A stretch of 64,000 nt of DNA. Origin: Dermanyssus gallinae (Eukaryota > Arthropoda > Arachnida > Mesostigmata > Dermanyssidae). Within the stretch, counting starts at the first letter, position 1, and every line of letters starts with the position of its first letter. The stretch is from assembly GCA_003439945.1 (NCBI GenBank), contig QVRM01006590.1, forward strand, positions 123,501 through 187,500, given 5' to 3'. This document shows positions 13,001 through 20,656 of this stretch, piece by piece. The translations under genes were made by a program, and so were the position numbers. A model generated the notes under the pieces. The model was given only the letters and a program-made list of their open reading frames with translations, was not told where the DNA came from and searched no databases.

Positions 13001-15273
13001 GCATGCAACAATGCACCGGCTTGTAGGTACTGCTGAAAGCTCCGTGAGGTTCCGCGGTGGTAGGCACAAAAATGTCACGAAATATCTCGTTGATCAGCAC
13101 GTAACGTATATATGTGACGTACAGATGTGAATACAACCAAATTGAGAAACGAAATAAAATTGATGAAGAAAATTACGCTTGTAACAGCTACGATATGTAC
13201 ACTTGTCTTCAACAGATACCGGAGGTCAAAGATACTGTGTACAAGCACACTCTGCTGTTCCACGTCGTCGAGTTCATGTCGGCGCGCCACCCGAACTCCA
13301 GTGACCTTTACTCGGAGATGGCCGCGGTCACACGCACTTCAAAGGTCTGTTTTTCTGAGCACAAAGTGGCGCCGCCTTTTTATTTTAGTTAGGCCTGGCA
13401 TTTTGCCTAAGAGTTCAAAATAGTAACAATGAAGATACAGCTGTAATAATTCGTTTGCTGTGTCGTTATAATTGGTCCATATATATGTACATATATACGG
13501 CTGTTCAGAACGTTTTTAGAATGAAAACCAATTTTGCAATAAAAGCATATTCGATATACTCCTCGAGTCTCAGTACAGTTTTTCCACGGAGACTTGAGAG
13601 CATTAATATTGCCTGAGTAGAGTTCCGCGATCTTAGACTGGAAATCGGCGTTGACAGCAGCCTTAACCTCTTTAGAGCTGAAAAACGCTTTCCACCGAGA
13701 CTAGTCTTTAAATTCCAGGGAGGAAATAATCACAGGGCCCAGGTTCAGAGAATTGGGGGTTATAAATGAGTTCGAACCTCAATTTAGCCAGGTTTGCCAA
13801 TGGTAGCCCCGGCTTATATGCAAAAATATTGCCCTGGTGATACAGGACAATCTTCTTCTGCAAAAATTGCCGTTTCTCAGTGAGTTATTGCTACAAGCGG
13901 TCCAGCAATTCTGCAGAATATTCCCATTTGATCGTTGTACCACTCGAGGTAGTCAACTAGAATTATGTTTGCCATTACCGTTCTGGCCGGTGCCGTTGTC
14001 CGCACCCTCGTTGGAGGTCCCTCACCGGATTTAATTCATTGGAGAGATGCTTCTTGGGTCCTGAGAGAGTAGTTATTAACCCAACTTTCATCGACAGTCA
14101 CGAGTCTGCGCCAGAAATCTAGTCAGGACGGATTTTACAACATCTTTGCCAATTTTTGCTAAGAAGCGGAAACACACGCGTTTTTTTTACCTTGATTGAG
14201 CAAACGCGGCACCCATTTTGCTCTGAGCTTTTTCATCTTTAAGTTATCGTACGAAATTAAATTCACACACCCAAGCTGATCCCGAAGGCTTGTGCTATCT
14301 TCTAAATGCTCACTCGTCTATCTGCGGCAAATACTTTCCGCACTTTTCCATTTTTTGGGCACGTTGTACTGAACGTGGTTCATCCTTGATGCTCATGTGA
14401 CCTTCTTTAAACTCATTAGTTTACCTCTGCCAATCCTTACTGAAAAGCGGAAACATGCGCGTCTTTTTGTCTTTGACTGAGCAAACGCGGTACACATTTT
14501 GCCCTTAACTTCTCACCATCAAGTTATCGGGATAGTATGCATACTACCCAAACTGATTCCCAAGGCCTCCACTATCTCCGTAATATTAATATTCACTTGT
14601 CAATGTGCAGCAAAGAGTTTCCGCACGTTTCCACTCTTTCCTCATCAGAAGCAGCCGTTCTTGGGTGTCCTGGACATGATTCATCCTTGGTAGTCATGCC
14701 ACCTTATTTAAAGGCATTAATCCTATTAGAAATCCAATGGCAAAAATGGTACAGAGCGTCGTCTAACTCTGTTCTTACTTGGAACGCATCCAACCTTCGA
14801 AAGAAAAGCGCTTGATAACCGCTCGATTTTTTTTTACGAAATCGCGCCGATACGTTGCACAGGAAAAGCGGTCAAACAAAATTGCAACGGTCAATCATCA
14901 TAATATTTTGAATGTTAGCAGACGAAGAGTGGCCATTTCCAATATCGGTGAGAGCGCGCCAAAATTCTAAGTAGCTTATTTTAAAAACCTATTATACTCT
15001 ATAGTATAGTGTTGTTTAATTTTGCAACACACAAGAGGCTTTTGAGGTGACATGTACTTTGGAACCTGCAGGTGGACTTCGAGGAAACAGCTAAAACCTT
15101 AAATAGGCTGGAAACGGACTGCAAAGCATCATGGGAGCATCTGAAGGCGGTTGCGAGACATGACGGTCAAGAAGGGCTCTCATCTATAGCGACGTTCCTG
15201 TCTGATTGCGCCGAGCGCATTACGGTGCTCGGAGTCATTTACAAACGCGTCATTAACAGGTACAACATTCTGT

Positions 15274-15314
<41 letters not shown>

Positions 15315-16492
15315 AGCAGGGTAAACAAGTCATAGCAATATATGGTCGTACACACACACATGTATTTATCTAAACGAGTGCGGTTCGGAATGAGAGCTCA
15401 TCTTGATAAGTCTGAAGGAACGTCTCTGTTGTTGCGGACTGTCTTAGGTTCCACAAATTGATGGTCTACTTTGGTCATCCAGTGTTCACGATCAAGGATG
15501 CTAAGCCAAACGCTATCTGCAAGGTGATCTCTGAGTTTGCGCTTGAGTACCGCACGACACGCGAGAAGATCCGCGAACAGAGCGAGAAAAAGCGACGTGA
15601 AGCTGAGCGTGCGGCTAGAAGCCGTCGAACCATTGATTCGGTATGGGTATATATATATTTATATTGACGGATTTAGGGCAAACCGAGATTACCTATTTGA
15701 ATAGATCACGCCTCTAATGAATCATATATTTTTGTTTGGGTTGACAACCTAGAACACTGTAATTACAGCGTCACTTCGTTTCTTCCCCTCTGTGTAGTAC
15801 TACACCAACAGACATTATTTTCCATTAATTTGCACCGATAAAATTCTCGTTATGTGTGGAATAGACTCGCGCTTTCCTCTCGGGGCTTTACCTGACACAC
15901 GCTGCGACTGCAAGTACGATACAGATAATAATGAAGAAATGTCAGTCGCTCGTGGTTGTTTTTGCTGAGTCTTGCTATGCTTGTTAATGTTGTTGTTGTT
16001 GTTACCGTTCTTGTTATTGTTGTTGTTGATTAAATATTTCTAATGGCCGAAATATGCAAATGTTGTTTTTGCTGAGTCTTGGCTATGCTTGTTGTTGTTG
16101 TTACCATTGTTGTTGTTATTGTTGTTGTTGTTGAATAAATGCTTCTAATTGCCGAAATATGCAAATGTTGTGTGCGACAGCGTGCCGCGACTCCCGACCG
16201 GCCAAGTACGCTCCCGCGCGGAGCACGTGGCGGCTCAGTGAAATGTGAACGCGATCTGACCCGAGTGCTAAACAACGGCTACTCGTCAGATGCTTCAGAC
16301 GGTGACTACCGGAACTGGGGCTCGCTTGGTCGCCGAAGTCGGGCTGGCTCAGTCAACCAGATGTCCCGGCACAACTCCATCAAGGAGGGTAAGCCACGGT
16401 GGCGCCCGAATGATAACCGGCATACGTAGCTAGAGACGGTCGCTTCGTTGTTGTTTTCAAGCGTATATGTGTCTAAATATAAATACCATTTA

Positions 16493-16534
<42 letters not shown>

Positions 16535-16576
16535 ACTTTACTTACCGCATTGGCAAGGTATATGCATGTATGTACG

Positions 16577-16608
<32 letters not shown>

Positions 16609-17672
16609 TACATACATATACGTTGCCAATGCGGTACGTAAAGTCTTTTTAGGGAGCATAAGTTCAAGAAAACTGTGGCAAGAAATAAAGTACAAATTTA
16701 TAGCTTTTTATTATATCGCCCACTTCACCTACCGAAAGACTCAAACACATGTACGCAAATGCATGTTTAGACATAGACGTAAGTCGGCGAGTTAGAGTAC
16801 GTATAACCAACACATCGGCGGCCAAAGGCTCAACGGATAGTTGTTGAAGTGGGAGATTGTTGAGGTTGTAAAGTATGTCGGTGATCGATGCGTTGCAGGC
16901 GAGTATATGTCAGCGACAGATGGCGACGAGCTTATTGAGACCCTGGTTCGCACTGCTGCTCAGGCTTCGACACAGCGCAGCCTTGAACGGCCACGAAGGA
17001 TGGCTCCTGGTGAAAGGCGATCACGTTAGTTCCATCGTAGTTACTTCTTTATTCTCTGCTTCTTATTGACTTTCTTTACTGACTGTCTGATCACATATGA
17101 GTGCTTGACACTTATTATATGCTTATATTTATATACATACATTTTTGTGTTGTGTCGGCGATATTTTTCATGATATGCAGATTATTCTGCATATGCTCAA
17201 CATTAACAAAAACGAATGCCGTGTGCCATGCTTGACGAATCCCGAGACTTAATGAACGCGTGTAATGTAATTATATTCAGTTATGTTTATTTCACTCAAA
17301 TTGACTATAATATACAGTTCAAAATGTTTCTTCATGAAGCTCTACCTTTTTCACGCAGACGAGAGAAGTAGTGCAACGATTTTTGGTCCAGCGCTGTGCA
17401 TTGCCCTGCATGGTACTTGGCACACCTTTGTAATGTAATTATAACGACAGCGAGAGGTGATCTGATAATATATATATATATATATATATGCGCCACATGT
17501 TGAATCTAAAGTTTTTAGCCCTTCTGTCTGTAATGGGCTGCCGTCAAGGTGTCCGTGATCTTTAAGCTTTTTACTAACAGATTATATACATGTTTGCGTT
17601 TCAGTTCGACGCGCCCTCCAAGGGGACCTTGGCCGCGATGAAAGGAATCGTTACTCATATATGTCATCGTAG
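2567..17672 (+). CDS. Fhod: FHOD-family formin, 5'-partial gene, 12 exons
   Basis: FHOD formins nucleate, bundle and cap actin filaments at stress fibres and sarcomeres and are released from autoinhibition by Rho/ROCK signalling. Exons I infer: 2567-2772, 4808-5267, 5758-6446, 7887-8088, 11904-12202, 12319-12511, 13216-13344, 15072-15259, 15448-15640, 16181-16388, 16899-17024, 17605-17672. Every intron is GT...AG and the phases (0,2,0,2,0,2,0,0,2,0,1,1) agree at every junction. The total is 2961 bases, exactly 987 codons with the stop. Domains in the joined product: end of GBD/FH3 about 1-68, charged linker 69-360, FH1 361-450, FH2 about 464-825, basic helix 826-853, Ser/Arg-rich linker 854-922, DAD 923-986. 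The initiator and the first part of GBD/FH3 are missing because they lie upstream of base 1. The family call rests on FHOD-type signatures (PDQDTYYDIVDSLEE, KTVKLFWKEIKEDP, GNFLNG, SLRRAL); no search was run. Confidence 0.93.
2773..4807 (+). other. Fhod intron
   Basis: An AT-rich intron with a (TA)n tract at 2804-2836 just inside the donor. I see no repeat family or nested gene in the remaining 1.9 kb. Confidence 0.7.
2804..2836. repeat. (TA)n microsatellite
   Basis: A perfect TA run of about 33 bases, 31 bases inside the first visible Fhod intron. Confidence 0.95.
4808..5267 (+). CDS. Fhod: Fhod exon b: charged linker
   Basis: The acceptor is aacag at 4803-4807. The first base completes the Arg codon left open by the 2567-2772 exon, so the two join in frame. 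The exon encodes a hydrophilic, Arg/Lys- and Gln-rich stretch (NRKQNPARKSRRHNP) followed by Ser/Asp-rich segments. This is the usual fast-evolving linker between FH3 and FH1. The donor is gtacat at 5268 (phase 0). Without splicing the frame stops at 5283-5285. An alternative donor at 5217 has the same phase. Confidence 0.82.
5382..5681 (+). mobile_element. SINE family A, near full-length copy A1
   Basis: A tRNA-like head with A-box-like GTGGTCTAGGGGAC and B-box-like GGTTTGATCCC. It is followed by a body with 'GAGCAATGCTCATTGAGAATAG', 'GTCAGCGGCCATGCTGCCAC' (each given here as part of the body) and a 3' tail AACCTCCTAAAAAAATG then TTTTTAATTCTAG. The same order recurs at 55719-56004 and in shorter form at 31438-31640 and 21845-22020. 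The element fills most of the small intron 5268-5757. Pol III promoter boxes plus dispersed copies are what define a SINE. The partner LINE is unknown. Confidence 0.85.
5758..6446 (+). CDS. Fhod: Fhod exon c: pre-FH1 segment and FH1 proline-rich domain
   Basis: The acceptor is gcgttag at 5751-5757, chosen because it is the phase-0 acceptor that keeps the frame open: a TAG lies just upstream in this frame and ends exactly at the acceptor. The exon encodes an acidic module just before FH1 (INDFDFTDLSEDDD, about 6076-6117) and then FH1. FH1 has proline runs of 6, 10, 8 and 7 residues between about 6175 and 6335, separated by Gly/Phe-rich spacers. FH1 binds profilin-actin and feeds it to FH2. The donor is gtaggt at 6447 in phase 2. 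Read-through would meet TAG at 6448-6450. Confidence 0.9.
6500..6610. repeat. Short degenerate tandem repeat, about 20-base unit
   Basis: Units such as AACGCTGTATATAAATGTAT recur four to five times with small changes (aacgctgtat, aaggctgcat, aacgctgcat) directly after the FH1 donor. Confidence 0.6.
7042..7077. repeat. (TA)n microsatellite
   Basis: A perfect TA run of about 36 bases in the FH1-FH2 intron. Confidence 0.95.
7887..8088 (+). CDS. Fhod: Fhod exon d: FH2 start (lasso/linker)
   Basis: The acceptor is ctgcag at 7881-7886. The first G completes ATG with the AT left by the FH1 exon. It encodes KTVKLFWKEIKEDP, then TIWDELAAEDIDTARLEELF and KAKDLMKQ. This is the canonical FHOD FH2 N-terminal lasso, including the 'LFW' and 'IWDEL' hallmarks. 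The donor is gtaaga at 8089, phase 0. Confidence 0.96.
9664..9873. repeat. Target-site duplication around SINE-B
   Basis: Direct repeats ACTAATCGCTAGGT and ACTAATCGTTAGGT lie at the outer edges of the interval. They differ at one base, so the insertion is not very recent or one flank mutated. Confidence 0.85.
9678..9859 (-). mobile_element. SINE family B, copy B1 with 14-base target-site duplication
   Basis: Read on the minus strand it starts CGAGCCCGGTGGCGTAGTGG (A-box region). It carries the B-box-like GGTTCGAGCTCC, then a body including TTTGTATTTATGGGG and TATGAAGCAATGCGAAAA, and ends near AAAACTTTACTTTTAG. It is flanked by ACTAATCGCTAGGT (9664-9677) and ACTAATCGTTAGGT (9860-9873), a 13/14 match and a convincing target-site duplication. 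This fixes the element at 182 bases. A second copy on the other strand is at 42365-42545. Confidence 0.88.
11904..12202 (+). CDS. Fhod: Fhod exon e: FH2 core
   Basis: The acceptor is ttttgcag at 11896-11903. It encodes ITVLDAKRSNAINIGMTKLP, in which the Ile of 'AI.I' corresponds to the conserved actin-binding FH2 isoleucine. It continues with MNREGIEKILTTMIPQPEEM and a segment ending in ITELEPRL. The donor is the consensus gtaagt at 12203. The exon ends with two bases (AG) of an Arg codon. Confidence 0.96.
12319..12511 (+). CDS. Fhod: Fhod exon f: FH2 core with GNFLNG motif
   Basis: The acceptor is tttgcag at 12312-12318. The first A completes Arg. It encodes LWAFVLDYNVLEKEVAEPLM and then FRMILSTVLAIGNFLNG and KGFQLDYLAK. 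'GNFLNG' followed by 'G..L..L.K' is the most conserved FH2 signature. The upstream intron is only 116 bases. The donor is gtaatg at 12512, phase 0. Confidence 0.97.
13216..13344 (+). CDS. Fhod: Fhod exon g: FH2 (VKDT segment)
   Basis: The acceptor is cttcaacag at 13207-13215. It encodes IPEVKDTVYKHTLLFHVVEF and NSSDLYSEMAAVTRTSK. Other FHODs read 'PEVKDTVHKQSLLHHV' and 'DSSDLYSEIGAITRSAK' here. 'LDYLAK' from the previous exon joins 'IPEVKDT' with the conserved FH2 lysine intact. The donor is gtctgt at 13345. The exon is 129 bases, phase 0 at both ends. Confidence 0.96.
13505..14965 (-). mobile_element. Decayed mariner (Tc1/mariner) transposon with duplicated N-terminal region
   Basis: On the minus strand, frames interrupted by stops and frameshifts read like a mariner transposase. 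The helix-turn-helix region shows 'ISLGSMHTI' and 'ISLGVV', then KMKKLRAKWVPR-like sequence. The catalytic motif is LVTVDESWV (14081-14104), followed by NYSLRTQEAS. The C terminus is EVKAAVNADF ... LKSPWKNCTETRGVY. The mariner family carries a DD34D triad, and the 'VTVDESWV' aspartate is its second member. The DNA-binding part occurs twice in tandem (14146-14425 and 14427-14725), which is not normal mariner structure. No intact reading frame remains and I could not fix the terminal inverted repeats. Confidence 0.85.
14146..14725 (-). repeat. Tandem duplication inside the mariner
   Basis: Two roughly 280-base units. Matching anchors are GCCAATTTTTGCTAAGAAGC and TGCCAATCCTTACTGAAAAG; GATTGAGCAAACGCGGCACC and GACTGAGCAAACGCGGTACA; and GGTTCATCCTTGATGCTCAT and GATTCATCCTTGGTAGTCAT. 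They are clearly related but diverged. Confidence 0.8.
15072..15259 (+). CDS. Fhod: Fhod exon h: FH2 knob/coiled region
   Basis: The acceptor is cctgcag at 15065-15071. The exon starts with GTG as an internal Val codon, not as a start. It encodes VDFEETAKTLNRLETDCKAS and a helical stretch ending in ITVLGVIYKRVINR. This is the FHOD region with a conserved 'VDF..L...L..LE..CKASW'. The donor is gtacaa at 15260, followed almost at once by a (TA)n tract. Phase 2. The upstream intron carries a dead mariner. Confidence 0.95.
15277..15309. repeat. (TA)n microsatellite
   Basis: A TA run of about 33 bases that starts 18 bases inside the intron after exon h. Confidence 0.95.
15448..15640 (+). CDS. Fhod: Fhod exon i: FH2 post domain and basic helix
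   Basis: The acceptor is gtcttag at 15441-15447. The first G completes Arg. It encodes RFHKLMVYFGHPVFTIKDAK, the end of FH2 with its aromatic 'LM.YFG', followed by FALEYRTTREKIREQ and a strongly basic helix (EKKRREAERAARSRR). The donor is gtatgg at 15641, phase 0. Confidence 0.95.
15956..16170 (+). repeat. Tandem duplication just upstream of the exon j acceptor
   Basis: Two copies of a unit of about 105 bases: TTGTTTTTGCTGAGTCTTG, a TTG-repeat tract, then GCCGAAATATGCAAATGTTG. Copy 1 ends at about 16064. Copy 2 runs into the true acceptor (gtgcgacag, 16172-16180). In the copy-1 context the corresponding place reads tgtttttgctgag, a weak cryptic acceptor. Confidence 0.8.
16181..16388 (+). CDS. 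Fhod: Fhod exon j: Ser/Arg-rich linker before DAD
   Basis: The acceptor is gtgcgacag at 16172-16180. It encodes an Arg/Ser/Gly-rich segment with VLNNGYSSDASDGDYRNWGS, then RRSRAGSVNQMSRHNSIKEG. RSRAGS and RHNS are basophilic-kinase-like sites by pattern only. The donor is gtaagc at 16389, phase 1. The 200 bases before the acceptor consist of two tandem copies of a TTG-repeat unit, so the true acceptor is preceded by a decayed duplicate of its own context. Confidence 0.9.
16497..16532. repeat. (TA)n microsatellite
   Basis: A perfect TA run of about 36 bases abutting the left arm of the inverted repeat at 16532-16647. Confidence 0.95.
16532..16647. repeat. Imperfect palindrome (44-base arms) in the last-but-one Fhod intron
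   Basis: The left arm begins AAGACTTTACTTACCGCATT at 16532. The right arm ends AATGCGGTACGTAAAGTCTT at 16647. The arms are about 44 bases with three mismatches and are joined by a short TA-rich loop. A transcript could fold into a long hairpin. It may be the termini of a small MITE or a foldback made by microsatellite-mediated inversion. Confidence 0.85.
16899..17024 (+). CDS. Fhod: Fhod exon k: DAD core
   Basis: The acceptor is gttgcag at 16892-16898. The first two bases complete Gly in phase 1. It encodes GEYMSATDGDELIETLVRTA followed by QRSLERPRRMAPGERRS. 'DELIETLV' is the amphipathic DAD helix, which binds the N-terminal regulatory region and holds formins inactive. I end the exon at 17024 with donor gttagt rather than reading on to TAG at 17027-17029. 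Splicing to 17605 restores the conserved FHOD tail, whereas read-through cuts it after RSR. Confidence 0.85.
17468..17489. repeat. (TA)n microsatellite
   Basis: A TA run of about 22 bases in the intron between the last two Fhod exons. Confidence 0.9.
17605..17672 (+). CDS. Fhod: Fhod exon l: terminal DAD basic tail and stop
   Basis: A 68-base exon with acceptor gcgtttcag at 17596-17604 and stop TAG at 17670-17672. Joined in phase 1 to 17024 it gives RRSLRRALQGDLGRDERNRY and a few more residues (SYMSS) before the stop. 'RRSLRRAL' corresponds to 'RKSLRRTL' in the DAD tail of FHOD1/FHOD3. That match, plus a total length divisible by three, is why I include this exon. Its open frame is too short to stand out on its own. 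Confidence 0.8.
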
Positions 17673-17934
17673 ACAGCGCTGTGGTCGCAGTGGGCCGGAG
17701 TACGGAGAGCGCCCATACCGATGTCGTGCGCCCTACTCTAACCAAGCTGCACGCGTGTCGCCAGTACCATTGCCGTCACATTAGCATCATCATCAGCATT
17801 ACCTTTATTATTATTATTATTATTATTAGCATCACCATCATCATCACCACCACCACTATAGCCGTCGCTATCGCTGCGTTATCGAACGGTATGCACGTGC
17901 ACGTACTGTGTAATTACATCTGCTACAATAGCCC

Positions 17935-17940
17935 AATAAA
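17935..17940 (+). terminator. Polyadenylation signal of Fhod
   Basis: AATAAA is the first perfect hexamer after the inferred stop at 17672. It gives a 3' UTR of roughly 280 bases. A G/T-rich stretch (cgttggttggctcgg) follows about 15 bases later, as expected of a downstream element. The 3' UTR contains (TTA)n and CAT/CAC repeats at about 17800-17860. Confidence 0.45.
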
Positions 17941-17959
17941 CCGATCGGCCGATAACGTT

Positions 17960-19510
17960 GGTTGGCTCGGTGAAGCTTGACAAGGTAGCTAACCAACTGT
18001 TAAAAAACGATACCTGTCGCCAACGCTCAGGCGAAGTGCTCTTTTAGGGAGGGGAGAGGAATTAGGTGGCGGGGTGAGCACAACTGCTCTATGCCCTTGG
18101 GGTCCTGGGTCGGGGGTCGTAGCCTAAGCTCGCCTTGCCCCAGTGATCTCGATTAGATTGGCTCCCTTAGGCCAATCATTGAGTTAAGCTTGCCCCACCA
18201 AAAGGGGCTAACGCACGCACTGTAGCGATACCGCAGAAATAAGACACCCGCCATCTTTATATGGGGGGGGGGGGGGTAAATAAGAGGGATAGAAAGAAAG
18301 AGGAGAAACGGAGACAGAAGCAGTCTAGTCTAATAAGTGTCGAATAGGGGCACATACCCGTCGGCCTGTTTGCATATATATTCGTATCGTCTCCGAGGAT
18401 GGGTAATAATCGAAAGTTACTAGCTGAGAAATGTCGTTCGTTTTACAGGAAACATTGAACGTTATTCCCTGTGAGCTTTAAATAAATGAATACATACGTA
18501 GCGAAATCGACACATAAATATAGATATCCGGGAGAGGAATGTAAAACAAAGTGAGAGTTTATTTTTGTTTCTGTACACTGATACGATACACGGTATACAC
18601 GGCATCCGGGCCAGGTCAAAATGGTATGGACAGAACCAGTCATGACAAATAAACGCAGAATCATGTGATCAAAGAAGAACGGGAGAATGCACCTGTCAAA
18701 GAGTAGGAGGTACTTAGGTTTGAATCTATAATGCAAGACATTCTATGGTGCAAGACAACATCTCTACTCGACGAAAAGTCTCTCTTTCTGTCTGTTTCCT
18801 GTCGCTTGCGTGCTGTGTACCGTAAAATCAGTGACGGTATTTCGAGAAGTATGACAATAAAACTTCGTATATTGATTACTTCGAATGTTGGTCATTTGTT
18901 CACTTGCTTTGGTGATACGTCGAGTCTGCATGTTTGCCACAGTGTGGCTTTTGTGAAACCATGGTCATAGTTTCCACAGAACACCAGCGTAGGATTTCTT
19001 ACAGTATAAGGTTTACATATATACGTATATATATATATATATATATATATAGACATACATTGTATGTGTATATAAGCGAATGTATAATTTTATTTTATAA
19101 CTTTTTATGTTAGCACTTTGGAAAGAACAATTGTCTCCAAATATATATATATATATATATATGACGATGTAAGAGACAGCGTGCACCGCGGCGACCAAGG
19201 AGCCGTCACCAGCCACAACATCAGCATCCTCATAAACAACAGCTGACCGAGTACATCACCGAACGTGCATCTTGACGACGAGGAAACCGTTATCAGCCGC
19301 AACATTGAGACCGCTAAGCTGCGTGCTGGCGACAATAGGGCACGTGCATCACCGCCGACCTGTTGCGCCACGACAATAACATCACCAACATGATCATCAG
19401 ACCTACGCACCTGACCTACAGCGGCGTCACCGCCGAAGACAACGCGCGCTGTGATAATGCGTAGTTTAAAACAGACCAATCAGCGACGAGGACAGGTCGA
19501 CTGTTTGAGA
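17960..19510. other. Downstream flank of Fhod, no gene seen
   Basis: About 17990-18280 is GC-rich and ends in a run of about 15 G (18266-18276 region), looking like an unclassified repeat. The remainder is AT-rich with TA runs at 19026-19051 and 19140-19162. I see no supported gene. Confidence 0.5.
19026..19051. repeat. (TA)n microsatellite
   Basis: A TA run of about 26 bases. A second, of about 23 bases, follows at 19140-19162. Confidence 0.9.
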
Positions 19511-19756
19511 TGTCGAATGTTCGAGAAGATTCGACCCATCTAGTAACATTATTACTATACGAACGCTACGGCGTCCCCTTGAGTGAATAAATAGTCCGAG
19601 CGAAGCATGGCCTGGTCCATTCTTCGCTCGACGGCGCAACACTTTAGACCCTACGTTGTGTGTTGTCGTTCACCGTTTCTGAATCCCTCGCGTTGCAGTA
19701 GCTGTCCGGCTGAGACTACATTCCCCAGTTGACTTAGCGCAACAACCATCGTTACA
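19511..19756 (+). mobile_element. Ty3/gypsy-type LTR
   Basis: The segment starts TGTCGAATG and ends CATCGTTACA, so it has TG...CA ends. It contains AATAAA at 19586-19591 as an internal polyadenylation signal. It is followed directly by TTTGGCGGAGC, a typical primer-binding-site context in arthropod gypsy elements, and then by gag. The length, about 246 bases, is normal for this class. I saw no matching 3' LTR in the window, so the left boundary is approximate. Confidence 0.6.
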
Positions 19757-20656
19757 TTTGGCGGAGCTGCTTCGGTTTCCTCTACCAGAGGACGGCGCAC
19801 TAACCGAGGCAACAGCGGATGATGCCAATGACCACACGGCGCACGGACCGCAACGAACGACGACTGACCACGACCGAACAACAACCGACCACCAGCAACA
19901 ATCAGGACACCGTCGCTGACCGAACAATGAACTTGTCCAGCCCGTCTTCAATTACCAACCCGGCCACGCTCACCGACCCGGCCGCAAAGCCACAGGACCG
20001 AAACACGACCAGGACGACAACGACGATCACAACGGCTACAACGACCACGACAATCTTGCCGACCACGACACCATCTACAATATCAACCTCCAGACCAACC
20101 GTAACGATGCGGCCCGTATTCGACCTGCCCACACACAATCAGTCAGTCGTCATTTCTGCAGCCCTTGTTCGCACCCCAGACACAACTTCGATTTAACGGC
20201 AGCCCCGCCATACGCGTCAGAGAGTGGCTTCGCGAATTCGAGCGAACGGCCGACATTAATGGCTATGACGGCGAACAAAAGGTACGAGCAGCAACTTTGT
20301 CGCTGAAGACATCGGCCGCCGATGCCATTCCGAGAGTAGTGAGACTAGCTACATGAGTTCCAGCATGAATTCCTAGCGAGATTTGGCGATGGCGATTGTC
20401 GCCAAAGAAAAATTAATACAGCTTTGCGAGGACCACGACACCTCGTTCATCTACCACCTTGAACAAGCCTAGGGACTATGTCGCGACATCGACCCTGACA
20501 TGTCCGACGCAAAAATAATCCGCTGGTTCTTACGAACCATGCAAGCGGACTACAGACCATCACCCATCCTTGCCCGGTTTAAAAGCGTACAGGTCGCTTG
20601 CGCAGTGGTAGACGCATTGAAGCGCCAAGTAGCCAGACGGCGAATGGTCCGTTGAT
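19757..20656 (+). pseudogene. Broken gag of a Ty3/gypsy element
   Basis: After a Thr-rich leader (about 19820-20150) comes a gag-like matrix/capsid segment: QLRFNGSPAI, VREWLREFERTADINGYDGE and KVRAATLSLKTSAADA at about 20175-20330. A stop and frame change at about 20350 precede a second part (FLARFGDGD, DIDPDMSDAKIIRWFLRTMQ, up to about 20656), itself broken by an internal stop. Gypsy gags show 'F.G....V.EWL..FE......W....K...A'. The frame is dead and ends at an inverted junction. Confidence 0.75.

Larger units (their letters stand above)
13345..15071 (+). other. Fhod intron carrying a mariner remnant
   Basis: A 1.7 kb intron between FH2 exons g and h. Almost all of it is a decayed mariner in antisense orientation to the gene (about 13505-14965). 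Confidence 0.8.

Noticed and set aside
16899..17029. TAG at 17027-17029 as the natural Fhod stop
   Set aside because: It truncates the conserved DAD tail. The gttagt donor at 17025 and the exon at 17605-17672 restore it in frame. It is kept only as a possible intron-retention form.
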